From: a virus
Reading direction: 5' to 3' (one strand)
IMG/VR virus record: IMGVR_UViG_3300008259_000501
Span: 1 to 31,113 of that record
Length of the DNA stretch: 31,113 nucleotides
Below the pieces are notes generated by a model. That model saw only the letters and a program-made list of their open reading frames with translations, was not told where the DNA came from and ran no database searches. Below are positions 1 through 6,284 of this stretch, piece by piece. The translations under genes were made by a program, and so were the position numbers. The number at the start of each line of letters is the position of its first letter. Within the stretch, counting starts at the first letter, position 1.

Positions 1-893
1 TTGTTACGCTCAGATATATACAGTCCTAAAGAGACTGATACATCCATTGGTAAGCCTGACATACTACCAGACACATCACATACAGGAAGAATCCTTTCTG
101 TGCAGTCAGTCATATAATCAGGCATAGCATACCACTGTGCTTCCACTGCGTCAGCGTTATCACCAGCACAAATTGCTTGATACAATTGGTGAGGAAACAA
201 TACTGAGGCATTGATCTTAGCATCACCCGATTTCACATCGGTGATATACTGAGTCATCCGGTCACCATCATGCTTGAAGAACGCGTTACGATAACGGTTC
301 ATGGCAATAGATGGAACTTTGGAATACTCAATGCTAGACCAGTCACGGTTGCACATCTGAGTTTCTACTACGCGGGTCATTTCCACAAGCATCTGACGAA
401 ACTCTTTAGGAGATTTCTTCATGTACTTATGCATGGCGCTAAACCATGGACCTCTGCGCGGAAACCATTTGGCTAGAAGATTCTTGTTCTCAGATTCTTC
501 AAGCTGATACATCAACCAATTAAGGTTGTTGTCATCAGGCTTTTCAATCAAGAACACATCTTTCCAGTAGCCAAACACAGGCGTGTGGATCATAAGCTGA
601 TCGGCTACTTCAGGATATGTAGCAACAATGTGCTTCATAACTATCTGAAAGAACCTACGCTCTCCTGCTCCACCTCGGGCATCACGAGACCAGAATAAAA
701 TCTTGGCCGCTAACTGTTTATCCTGAGCAAACGCTCTTTCAAATACAGTTATGATGTCCTTCTCAGGCATGTTTCTGCTAGCTCCCGCCAGGAAAAACAT
801 ATCAACGCAATAATCTAACGATGTAGAGTGTGTTACTGCGTTGTTTGCTGTCACGGCATTATAGCTGCGTGTTGCATTTACAAGTCTACTCAT
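1..893 (-). CDS. DUF2828/TROVE-like vWA protein (3' truncated by window edge)
   Basis: The minus strand is open from an ATG at 893 to the window edge, giving 297 residues and no stop. The N-terminal half is alpha-helical and carries the signatures DARGGAGERR and FGYWKDVFLI, which I associate with DUF2828, a relative of the TROVE/Ro60 RNA-binding fold. A von Willebrand A domain begins near residue 268 with a full MIDAS motif DVSGSMSG (D273, S275, S277), followed by PMDVSVSLGLYISE. Ro-type proteins bind small structured RNAs and take part in RNA quality control, and some phages carry them. The leader is AT-rich with no Shine-Dalgarno. The 1.08 kb upstream is a dense stem-loop region. The vWA call is firm from the motif. 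The DUF2828/TROVE relationship is from remembered family signatures, and RNA binding by this protein is inferred. Confidence 0.8.
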   Translation of the reverse strand, partial: MSRLVNATRSYNAVTANNAVTHSTSLDYCVDMFFLAGASRNMPEKDIITVFERAFAQDKQLAAKILFWSRDARGGAGERRFFQIVMKHIVATYPEVADQLMIHTPVFGYWKDVFLIEKPDDNNLNWLMYQLEESENKNLLAKWFPRRGPWFSAMHKYMKKSPKEFRQMLVEMTRVVETQMCNRDWSSIEYSKVPSIAMNRYRNAFFKHDGDRMTQYITDVKSGDAKINASVLFPHQLYQAICAGDNADAVEAQWYAMPDYMTDCTERILPVCDVSGSMSGLPMDVSVSLGLYISERN

Positions 894-940
894 AGTCTTT
901 GTGGTTTAATTGGTTAATAAATATCTTACTCCTCTGCACT

Positions 941-1049
941 CAATTGTAAATACCTTCCCTACGTCTAGGTCCGGGGACGTCATCCTACGAGATTACACCT
1001 AGCGACTTAATTGTCTAGCGGTTACCGTTTTTTTTGATATTTACAATTG
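941..1049 (-). ncRNA. 109-nt closed RNA element upstream of vWA gene; Y-RNA-like candidate
   Basis: The two ends form a perfect 12-bp stem (CAATTGTAAATA at 941-952 with TATTTACAATTG at 1038-1049). Inside are shorter helices: acgtc/gacgt at 961-965/975-979, the palindrome CGGTTACCG near 1020-1028, and CTAG repeats that can pair. Y RNAs are roughly 100-nt RNAs closed by a terminal helix and are often encoded beside Ro genes; this element has that size and position. I do not see a canonical tRNA-like T-loop as in bacterial YrlA RNAs, so the family link is speculative. It could instead be a structured 5' leader of the vWA gene. Strand is taken from the flanking genes. Confidence 0.4.
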
Positions 1050-1085
1050 CTCACCCTTGGAAAGTGAGTTGTGGTGCATTAATAA

Positions 1086-1176
1086 GGGAGAACCCACCGC
1101 CTTTTACAGGCAGTGGGGTTTTGATGACTACAGGATACGGTACCCACTACACGCTACTAAGCGAGCAGGTTCTCCC
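1086..1176 (-). ncRNA. 91-nt closed RNA element, unidentified
   Basis: GGGAGAACC (1086-1094) pairs perfectly with GGTTCTCCC (1168-1176). Near the 5' edge on the plus strand is a second hairpin, 1093-1101 with 1109-1117, which is fully paired only on the minus strand, where the mismatch becomes U-G. A short CGCT/AGCG hairpin lies at about 1152-1163. The size resembles a long-variable-arm tRNA, but no TTCRA T-loop or anticodon arm is visible, so I do not call a tRNA. Confidence 0.35.
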
Positions 1177-1601
1177 GGGTTTTGCCTTTCGGCCTCTAGT
1201 TTATAGTTTGTAGAGTTGCTGATGTATCCTTTGCATCATTTTCTGGTTCCGTTTTTTTCTTTTATAGCATAGAAGTTTAATTGCGGATGGAACCATTGTG
1301 TTTTGAGTGTGTGGGTAAGGAGAACTATCATATAAACCTTACACCACATTTTACACTCAGTATCTGCTAGTTCAGTACTTGTTTACTTTCTTCAACAAGT
1401 TCACAGGCCTAGCAACCTGACAGGATTCACTCGAACGGTGTATATCCTATTAACTTCATGCAGTGCAGACACAAATATAATAACTATTTGTGTTTCGTCC
1501 TATAAGGACTCATCAGTACACTTTTATATTGTAGGAACAGCCAGTCTAACCATCACCACTGATAGTTAACTGACTGCCCCCATATTTTTTCATGGTGATT
1601 T

Positions 1602-1644
1602 AAAAGGGCAGAGCGCGCATTAAATAGCTAGCTCTGCCTTTTTT
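1602..1644. terminator. Rho-independent terminator, possibly bidirectional
   Basis: An 8-bp perfect stem GGCAGAGC/GCTCTGCC (1607-1614/1631-1638) with a 16-nt loop is followed on the plus strand by six T. On the minus strand it is followed by CCTTTTAAAT. The plus-strand T run is the better one, although the neighbouring genes are minus-strand. It may instead be one helix of the larger structured region. Confidence 0.5.
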
Positions 1645-1974
1645 GGAATTGTTTCAGCTCTCAGGCACTCACTGGTGTCCTTTCCTGAGTCGTAACTTAG
1701 GTTGCATTAAGCTCAACGGACTGAATACCGTCTGTTGCAAAATGTACTTGTCTATTACCGACATCCGATTCCCTCAACGTTCTCGGCGCCGAGTTTACGT
1801 ATATACTTTTTTGAATGTTTAACTGGTTTCTCAAGCTAACCTGCCTATAGCTTAATAAGAATCTTTAAAAGTTCTTGCCCATAATGTGATAGGAGGAATA
1901 TGCTACGATTCTTTTTTTGTATTGCTTGTGCTTTTTCAAAACTTTTAGAGGATCTGTGGCCTCTCTTCCTTAAC

Positions 1975-2307
1975 TTATAACGGTCTTGCATAATGGTAAG
2001 CCCCATAGATGAACATAAGAATAAGAATAGAAGCTATAGCATCAATTCTTACTATATCTGTTTCCATCTTGTCATTACCTTTAATAACCACTTTGAATAT
2101 AAGGGAAAGACAACCTAATATGATCAGTGCTGCAAACATTTTTGCTTGAAAGCCAAATATACCAACAATGGCCCACACAAGGTATATAAGATTAATGTAT
2201 TTAAGTTCTTTGCTTGCTGTCTTTACATTTAACTTTTCAGGGTATATAAAAATATAAGCTTCATAAGTTATAAAGAACAAAGCGAGCGTGTAAAATAATG
2301 TACTCAT
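1975..2307 (-). CDS. Small multi-pass membrane protein, unknown function
   Basis: A 110-residue protein made almost entirely of hydrophobic segments: about residues 3-21, 38-54, 57-75 and 90-108. A short charged stretch (KGNDKMETD) precedes the last segment. That predicts three or four transmembrane helices and an inner-membrane location. I recognise no family. It stands alone between two long ORF-free, stem-loop-rich stretches, so it is not in a tight operon. The ATG at 2307 follows an AT-rich leader, as with other genes here. It could be a superinfection-exclusion or membrane-modifying early protein, but nothing in the sequence proves a role. Confidence 0.65.
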   Translation of the reverse strand: MSTLFYTLALFFITYEAYIFIYPEKLNVKTASKELKYINLIYLVWAIVGIFGFQAKMFAALIILGCLSLIFKVVIKGNDKMETDIVRIDAIASILILMFIYGAYHYARPL

Positions 2308-2816
2308 TTCTTAATTGTTTTAATGATTTACTAATGGGATGGTATCTAAGAACAGTCTTTACTGTGACGCTTTAAACGTTTGCCCCTGCTGAGATTACAC
2401 AGAGGACTAGAATTTCAGTGGTTTTCCCTTGCAAAACTTGCTCAGATCTTACTCTTGATAAAAGGGCAGCCGCCACACCTGTCTTGGCAGACGTTACGGT
2501 GGGAGATCCTTGTTTTAAGTGAGTTCAGAGATTACTCCCTTGGTCTGCGATCACTAGTAGTGTTAGAGAGTCTACTAACTCTATGAGTATCTCTTACTCA
2601 ATTTCATAACAGCTGTGCAGGAGTGTCTTAATCGTACTGCCATGAAGAGACTTGCCTCTGTCTCTCACTGTTTTCAATGTTTGTGCTGCCTGACTCCCTT
2701 ATCGGGTTCTGAGGAACGTCCTCAACGTGTGTTAGCGCACACTTCTGTTTGTTTTGGTTACATAGATGTTGGGTATGCCTCAATCATTAGGTCATGAGGA
2801 CTTGTTAATATAGCTG
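2308..2816 (-). other. 509-bp ORF-free stem-loop-rich region; candidate structured ncRNA
   Basis: The only open frames here are short, low-complexity in composition and unlike proteins. The stretch is dense in perfect hairpins: ACAGT/ACTGT near 2351-2364, CTGAG/CTCAG spanning about 2388-2444, CACTA/TAGTG near 2551-2561, TAGAG/CTCTA near 2565-2584, AGAGAC/GTCTCT near 2645-2664, GAGGA/TCCTC near 2711-2723 and GTGTG/CACAC near 2728-2743. It lies just downstream of the 2817-4121 minus-strand operon and upstream of the membrane-protein gene. Strand is uncertain: the GTGTG/CACAC hairpin gains a G-U pair on the plus strand, while the flanking genes are minus. Confidence 0.5.
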
Positions 2817-3029
2817 TTAAGGTTCTTGTACTTCTCCCCTGTCATATGTATCCTGAGGAAGCTGAGCTTCATTCAAGCTAGCATAGTATTCCTGTTCTTC
2901 TAGATATAACTCTATAAAATAAGAGTCAGGCATATCTTTGAGCGGGTGGTTCTTCATCACCATCTCTTGCTTGAATTGATATAAGTCTTTCATTTTTCCC
3001 ATACTATTTATAAATTTTGTGTAAGCCAT
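2817..3029 (-). CDS. Small hypothetical protein
   Basis: Seventy residues, charged and helical-looking, rich in Glu, Met and Tyr, with an acidic C-terminus (YLEEQEYYASLNEAQLPQ). It has no signal peptide or membrane segment. Its start overlaps the 3' end of the ParB-like gene by 26 nt in another frame, a typical sign of translational coupling. It is the last gene of the minus-strand cluster that begins at 4121. I do not recognise a family. Confidence 0.6.
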   Translation of the reverse strand: MAYTKFINSMGKMKDLYQFKQEMVMKNHPLKDMPDSYFIELYLEEQEYYASLNEAQLPQDTYDRGEVQEP

Positions 3030-3705
3030 TAATCATTACCACTGTATCATGTACAATTAAGAAATCATCTTTGGCTTTTGCAACTAATTGCATAAACTTC
3101 TTATGATCATAATCTTTTACACTTCTAGCAAAGGTAATATAAGCTAACATGAACTTACTGTTATCTGTATTGAACAGAGATGTAACATCAATTAAATTCT
3201 TTGTTATTGTGTCAGCATCTGAGCAGTTAATCTTAAACTTGCCACTTTTAATACCACCTGTTGTACCATTTAATATCTTAGAAGATACTGTATAGTTAAA
3301 ACCTGTGGTTAAATGATGGACTTTCAATAACTTATAGTCTTCCTTACCTGGCATATAGCAGTAAGCGTCTACATAGTTATCTATTCTCCACATTTGTACG
3401 CAGTTATTGAGAGCAGCCATAGTATCAATAATATGTACCATGTCATCACTTTCAAATACTTTACATTCTATTTCTTTATGATCAGCTTTAAGTAATGCTG
3501 ATACCATGTTCTGACCATCTACTAGGTAATAGTCAAGTTTACCAAATAATTTAGTTTTAACAACAACGGGTGTTCTGAGTATGTTAAATTTTACCATGGA
3601 GTTTAACAATGAGGTTACATGTTTGAGATCAATACTTCTGTTAAAAGGTAAGAACTTGAGCATACTTACATTTAAGATTTCAATTTTTGCATTTTTTAAT
3701 TTCAT
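3004..3705 (-). CDS. ParB/Srx-fold domain protein
   Basis: A 233-residue protein whose first ~85 residues resemble the ParB N-terminal (ParB/sulfiredoxin-fold) domain. FLPFNRSIDLKHVTSLLNSM corresponds to the opening helix region, LRTPVVV to the first core strand, and YLVDGQNMVSALL to the DGQHR-type nucleotide-binding box, here with N in place of H. The remaining ~150 residues are not recognised. Phage proteins with this fold often act as CTPase-like DNA-binding regulators, methylation accessory proteins or nucleases, so partner and activity cannot be specified. It overlaps the downstream gene by 26 nt. The domain call rests on the DGQ box and its spacing; the function is inferred. Confidence 0.6.
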   Translation of the reverse strand: MKLKNAKIEILNVSMLKFLPFNRSIDLKHVTSLLNSMVKFNILRTPVVVKTKLFGKLDYYLVDGQNMVSALLKADHKEIECKVFESDDMVHIIDTMAALNNCVQMWRIDNYVDAYCYMPGKEDYKLLKVHHLTTGFNYTVSSKILNGTTGGIKSGKFKINCSDADTITKNLIDVTSLFNTDNSKFMLAYITFARSVKDYDHKKFMQLVAKAKDDFLIVHDTVVMINGLHKIYK

Positions 3706-3747
3706 CTTGAATTGGTTTTAGGGATTAATACTTGGGTGAATTAGGAA

Positions 3748-3930
3748 CTAATGAGACTCGTTAAAGATCTCATTAGTAACTTGCATTTTGCCAACTTCTT
3801 TACCTACGTGGTAGATATTGGCAATCTTAGATCTAATATAAGCTTCAGCTTTTGGGTTGGTGTTTATCAACACTGCTGCTACTATAATAGAGTCAATAAG
3901 TTTTTCAACTGCTTCGTCATACTCTTTCAT
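3748..3930 (-). CDS. Small hypothetical protein
   Basis: Sixty residues, predicted largely helical (EYDEAVEKLIDSIIVAAVLI, then KAEAYIRSKIANIYHVGKEV). The Ile/Val/Ala stretch near residues 12-22 is too short and mixed for a confident membrane segment. It sits 20 nt after the stop of the small gene at 3951-4121 and 42 nt before the ParB-like gene. Both leaders carry the same AT-rich TTAACCCT.TAAACCA-like sequence. No family recognised. Confidence 0.55.
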   Translation of the reverse strand: MKEYDEAVEKLIDSIIVAAVLINTNPKAEAYIRSKIANIYHVGKEVGKMQVTNEIFNESH

Positions 3931-3950
3931 ACTTTAAATGGTTTAGAGGG

Positions 3951-4121
3951 TTAATGTTTGGGTGAATTACAGAGCGGCGGTTGCTCTTCCTCCTTTAATA
4001 CTATTAGAGGTAGTCCATATGATGTTAATAGGAATAAAGGAAGAGATAGATCTCTACTAAGTAGTAGATAGTATTCATGTTGTTCTATGAGCGTGTAAAG
4101 CTCGTCATCTTGTATAGCCAT
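3951..4121 (-). CDS. Very small hypothetical protein (56 aa)
   Basis: An ATG at 4121 opens a 56-codon frame beginning MAIQDDELYTLIEQHEYYLL and ending PPLCNSPKH. It has an acidic, helix-prone N-terminus and a Leu-rich middle. It is the first gene of a tightly spaced minus-strand run (4121 to 2817), with a 20-nt gap to the next start. A terminator for the previous unit lies just upstream at 4263-4297. Coding is inferred from spacing and the lack of other content; the protein is not recognised. Confidence 0.5.
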   Translation of the reverse strand: MAIQDDELYTLIEQHEYYLLLSRDLSLPLFLLTSYGLPLIVLKEEEQPPLCNSPKH

Positions 4122-4262
4122 ATAGTGCGTGAAAACACTCAGAGTGTTTATTTTAGGGTTAGACTTAAGTAAAGGTTAGTAGGGATGTTTGACACTCACA
4201 CTGATACTCAAGCACTTACGTATTATTTTTCCTAAAAACGCTTGTGTGTCAACTGTTGCTAA
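4122..4262 (-). promoter_or_regulatory. Leader/promoter region of the 4121-2817 operon
   Basis: About 140 bp without an ORF lie between a minus-strand terminator and the first gene of the operon. It contains the near-palindrome AACACTCAGAGTGTT at about 4133-4147, just upstream of the start codon, which could be an operator or an RNA hairpin. On the minus strand a TTGACA hexamer is followed by AT-rich sequence, but the spacing to any -10-like box is not convincing. The TATTATACC repeat found before later genes is absent here. Confidence 0.3.
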
Positions 4263-4297
4263 GAAAAAAAATAGGGAAAGACCTTAGATCTTTCCCC
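4263..4297 (-). terminator. Rho-independent terminator
   Basis: On the minus strand, GGGAAAGA (4296-4289) pairs with TCTTTCCC (4281-4274) across a 7-nt loop, followed by TATTTTTTTTC. It lies 28 nt beyond the stop of the gene ending at 4325 and closes that unit. Confidence 0.85.
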
Positions 4298-4324
4298 ATT
4301 AATCGCTATTAGAGCTGACCTGTG

Positions 4325-4687
4325 CTATTTAAAGCTATCAAGACCAGCTGGATCAGCTACCGGAGCTGAATTACCTAATAAACTTGCTACGCTAGCACGT
4401 GCTAACTCCTGTCCGAAGTTACCACCATACTGTTTAGCTAAACTTGCTGCTTGTTCAAATGCAGACATATCAGGCACTACCTTGCCTTTCTCAGTGATCA
4501 CTAATGTACCGGTGTTACCGATGCAACGTGTTGTGAACCAAAGACTTGTACCGTCTTCTGACTCTCTGTAGTTATCACCTTGAGCAGCTTTGTATGCTTC
4601 TACTTGTGAATCTGTTCCTGTTGCAGTATATACGAATACTGTGTTTCCATTCTTACTCTTGTAAGATCTTGTCAATTTTACTTTCAT
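4325..4687 (-). CDS. Conserved hypothetical protein, paralogue of the 5824-6171 gene
   Basis: From the ATG at 4687 the protein is 120 residues (MKVKLTRSYKSKNGNTVFVY...). An upstream in-frame ATG at 4714 would add nine Asn/Lys-rich residues; I prefer 4687 because it matches the start of the paralogue. The two proteins share most residues over their length, including NTVFVY, LWFTTRCIG, GTLVIT and VVPDMSAFEQAASLAKQ.GG. The fold looks like an N-terminal beta sheet followed by a C-terminal helix. It has no signal or TM segment and no family I recognise; a nucleic-acid-binding role is possible but unsupported. It has its own promoter-like repeat (4768-4796) and terminator (4263-4297). Confidence 0.75.
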   Translation of the reverse strand: MKVKLTRSYKSKNGNTVFVYTATGTDSQVEAYKAAQGDNYRESEDGTSLWFTTRCIGNTGTLVITEKGKVVPDMSAFEQAASLAKQYGGNFGQELARASVASLLGNSAPVADPAGLDSFK

Positions 4688-4714
4688 GTTGTTTTTGTTT
4701 TTTGGGTTTAACAC

Positions 4715-4980
4715 TATTTATTTATAACTTGCTCATTATCAACTATCTCACACTAGTCAATGCTAAGCAGGTACAAGGAAAGGCCTGGTATAATAGAGCG
4801 TAGGAAGGACGAGCGGAGCGAGTCCGTGAGGGGAGGAAAGAAGAGCGGAGCGGAGCGGAGCGCTACGTTTAGCTGTTTAATTGGGTAATTGTGTAACTTG
4901 TTTACTCAGTGAGGTGTGGCAAATATGCGGTATAATACCGGGTTAATAGCATATTCACTCAGTGAAAGTATAGTTTGGGC
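4715..4980 (-). repeat. Intergenic module: promoter-like repeat copy 1 plus CGGAG repeats
   Basis: No gene seen. At 4768-4796 lies the best copy of the repeat, whose minus-strand core is TATTATACCAGGCC. Upstream of it on the minus strand (4807-4863) are CGGAG/GAGCG pentamer repeats, including a GGAC-N11-GTCC hairpin (4807-4810/4822-4825). A further GGTATAATA core at 4929-4937 sits in an imperfect palindrome, between two imperfect copies of ACTCAGTGA (about 4903-4912 and 4951-4960). The layout suggests a promoter with an upstream accessory element for the gene starting at 4687. Confidence 0.6.
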
Positions 4981-5277
4981 CTATTTAAGGCGCTTATTAT
5001 CTCCTTTACCATTACGTGCACGGTTAGAAGAGCGTGTTTCTTTTACTAATTTGCCGGCCTTAGTATGAGACAGATCTTTACCATCTCCGTATCCCCCATT
5101 GGCCCTATTAACTTTATTGAGACCCTCGCGGTAATTCTTTCTTTCCTCCGTTGAATGATACTGTTTATTATATGCATTCTTCTTAGCTCTTGCTTCTGGG
5201 TGTGATGCAAAGTATTTAGCTGATTCTGATTTACCGGTGGATGTGCCGGCTAACTTGTTGCGAGTAGATTTTGCCAT
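4981..5277 (-). CDS. Small basic protein, conserved phage type
   Basis: Ninety-eight residues from the ATG at 5277 (MAKSTRNKLAGTSTGKSESA). An in-frame upstream ATG at 5310 would add an Ile/Tyr-rich stretch translated from a TATA-rich palindrome, so I reject it. The protein is strongly basic (Lys, Arg, Asn), with ARAKKNAYNKQYHST and a C-terminal block NRANGGYGDGKDLSHT followed by RSSNRARNGKGDNKRLK. I recall this GDGKDLSH type from large phages and viruses, where it is annotated only as hypothetical. The charge suggests nucleic-acid or capsid-interior binding. It stands alone between intergenic repeat modules. Confidence 0.65.
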   Translation of the reverse strand: MAKSTRNKLAGTSTGKSESAKYFASHPEARAKKNAYNKQYHSTEERKNYREGLNKVNRANGGYGDGKDLSHTKAGKLVKETRSSNRARNGKGDNKRLK

Positions 5278-5310
5278 GGTGTATAGTATACATATATATA
5301 TGTATGACAA

Positions 5311-5467
5311 ATGTAATAAGAATAATTAATATAAAAAAGAGAGTGTGTGTGAGTTAAGACTTGGGGAGAGGATGATAGTAAACTTGTTCTGCCCACACAA
5401 CTCGCCTGGTATAATATTCCGTTTAGCAGGGAGGAGGACGGAACGCAGTGGAGTCCGTGAGCGGAAG
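5311..5467 (-). repeat. Intergenic module: promoter-like repeat copy 2 plus GGAC...GTCC/CGGAG repeat
   Basis: The core GCCTGGTATAATA (plus strand) is at 5404-5416, about 130 nt upstream of the 5277 start. The G-rich element at 5429-5466 contains GGAC-N13-GTCCGTGAG (5436-5439/5453-5456), matching the arrangement at 4807-4830. A 15-nt sequence GAGGATGATAGTAAA at 5368-5382 recurs at 6961-6975. No gene is visible in this stretch. Confidence 0.55.
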
Positions 5468-5493
5468 AAAAAAAAAGACAGCCTAAGCTGTCT
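5468..5493 (-). terminator. Strong rho-independent terminator
   Basis: On the minus strand AGACAGC-TTAG-GCTGTCT is followed by a run of nine T (5475-5468 and just beyond). It is the 3' boundary of the structured region 5494-5823. Confidence 0.9.
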
Positions 5494-5823
5494 TCTCTTT
5501 GTCATGGACTATCTATTCGCAACGTGTTCGCGAGACCCGCCTAGAACAGGATTATAAGCCCTGTGTGGATTACTGCCCACTAGCCCAATGCTTTGACTTC
5601 TATTGTACTCTAGACTATGATAGGTTATATCTTAGCGGTCGTGAGCATACTATAGTTTTCACAAGTTATTTAAGCCTGCTAGTCAATGTAATCAGATTAG
5701 CTTGCGAAGCTGTAGGCCTAGCCTATCTGATTAAGGTGATACCCCTGAAGGGTTCAAGGCAAGCGTTACTCGCTGTTATGCTACTCTAGGGTAGACACCT
5801 TGTAATCCCCTGAGGGCTAAGCA
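5494..5823 (-). ncRNA. Candidate structured ncRNA (~330 nt) ending at a terminator
   Basis: There is no credible minus-strand ORF, but the sequence folds into ordered elements. One three-way junction has closing stem 5689-5700/5723-5733 (one bulge) with hairpins AGCTT-GCG-AAGCT (5699-5711) and TAGGC-CTA-GCCTA (5713-5725). A second has CAAGG/CCTTG (5755-5759/5798-5802) enclosing AGCG/CGCT (5762-5774) and CTAC/GTAG (5781-5794). ACAGG/CCTGT closes another hairpin near 5546-5564, and TCGC/GCGA one near 5517-5533. A perfect intrinsic terminator follows at 5468-5493. It may be an independent RNA or the long 3' UTR of the gene ending at 5824, whose stop lies inside a stable hairpin. No Rfam family is recognised. 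Confidence 0.6.
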
Positions 5824-6171
5824 TTACTGCTCAGCCTCAGGTTCGTTGGAGTTACCCAACAACTTGGCAACGCTAGCTTTCGCTAACTGCTCGCCAAAGT
5901 TCCCGCCAAACTGCTTGGCTAAGGACGCGGCCTGCTCAAACGCAGACATATCGGGCACGATTTTGCCCTTGCTAGTAATAACTAGCGTGCCACGCTCGCC
6001 AATACAGCGAGTGGTGAACCACAACGGCGTACCGTCCGCTTCCTCGCGGTAGTAATCGCCTGACGCAGTCTTGTAAGACTCAACGTCTGCTTGGTTAGCA
6101 CTTACACTGTAAACAAATACAGTGTTCCCTTTGTCGCTCTTGTAAGAACGCTTTAAACTTACCTTTATCAT
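5824..6171 (-). CDS. Conserved hypothetical protein, paralogue of the 4325-4687 gene
   Basis: A 115-residue protein aligning nearly end to end with the product at 4325-4687: SLKRSYKSDKGNTVFVY, LWFTTRCIGERGTLVIT, SKGKIVPDMSAFEQAASLAKQ and LAKASVAKLLGNS. The DNA is visibly more GC-rich than the paralogue (many GCG, CGC and GCC codons), so the copies have diverged in codon use or one was acquired separately. The final codons and stop form a long hairpin (about 5809-5845) on the minus strand. A promoter-like repeat sits at 6209-6237, 40 nt upstream. Function unknown; duplicated expression under separate promoters suggests dosage or differential timing. Confidence 0.75.
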   Translation of the reverse strand: MIKVSLKRSYKSDKGNTVFVYSVSANQADVESYKTASGDYYREEADGTPLWFTTRCIGERGTLVITSKGKIVPDMSAFEQAASLAKQFGGNFGEQLAKASVAKLLGNSNEPEAEQ

Positions 6172-6208
6172 AGTGATATGGATTAGGTGTTACAGTCAAT
6201 AGCAACTG

Positions 6209-6282
6209 CAGGTACAAGGACAGGTCTGGTATAATAGGGAAGGAAAGAGGGAAGGGAAAAGCCGGAGCGGAGCGGAGGCGAG
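6209..6282 (-). repeat. Promoter-like repeat copy 3 plus CGGAG repeats
   Basis: Positions 6209-6237 differ from copy 1 (4768-4796) at only two of 29 bases. The CGGAG repeats follow at 6261-6282. On the minus strand the order is the 6285-6312 terminator, CTCCGCTCC repeats, TATTATACC core, then the start codon at 6171. Confidence 0.65.
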
Positions 6283-6284
6283 AA

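Larger units (their letters stand above)
894..1974 (-). other. 1.08-kb ORF-free region packed with stem-loops; candidate structured ncRNA(s)
   Basis: No plausible reading frame lies between the membrane-protein gene ending at 1975 and the vWA gene starting at 893. The region is instead filled with perfect inverted repeats: 941-952/1038-1049 (12 bp), 1086-1094/1168-1176 (9 bp), 1305-1320/1337-1358 (16 pairs with small bulges), 1365-1370/1409-1414 enclosing 1377-1383/1394-1400, 1469-1477/1485-1493 (9 bp), 1542-1546/1572-1576, the terminator at 1602-1644, and the 12-nt palindrome CTCGGCGCCGAG at 1782-1793. Read on the minus strand, 1193-1184 is GCC-GAAA-GGC, a GNRA tetraloop, and the hairpin 1117-1093 gains a U-G pair. 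Both favour minus-strand transcription, the direction of the flanking genes. It may be one large RNA or several small ones. Confidence 0.6.

Noticed and set aside
270-476. Plus-strand 68-codon frame near the left end
   Set aside because: It lies inside the minus-strand vWA gene, whose motifs are clear, and its translation is not protein-like.
1086-1176. A tRNA with a long variable arm
   Set aside because: Size and acceptor-like closing stem fit, but there is no T-loop TTCRA, no D-arm and no anticodon arm on either strand.
1420-1490. tRNA-like GTTCGAG on the minus strand at about 1431-1437
   Set aside because: The flanks do not form a T-arm stem, and the surrounding sequence pairs in another way (AGGAT/ATCCT).
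2380-2797. Two plus-strand frames (2380-2586, 2615-2797)
   Set aside because: They run through perfect hairpins, their composition is unlike any neighbour, and all adjacent genes are on the other strand.
4768-4796. Reading GGTATAAT of the repeat as a plus-strand sigma-70 promoter
   Set aside because: No -35 box lies 16-18 nt upstream in the plus sense, no plus-strand genes follow, and every copy precedes a minus-strand gene.
5345-5789. Plus-strand frames across 5345-5789
   Set aside because: They cross a minus-strand terminator and two three-way-junction folds; the translated text is Cys/Arg-rich and lacks domain character.
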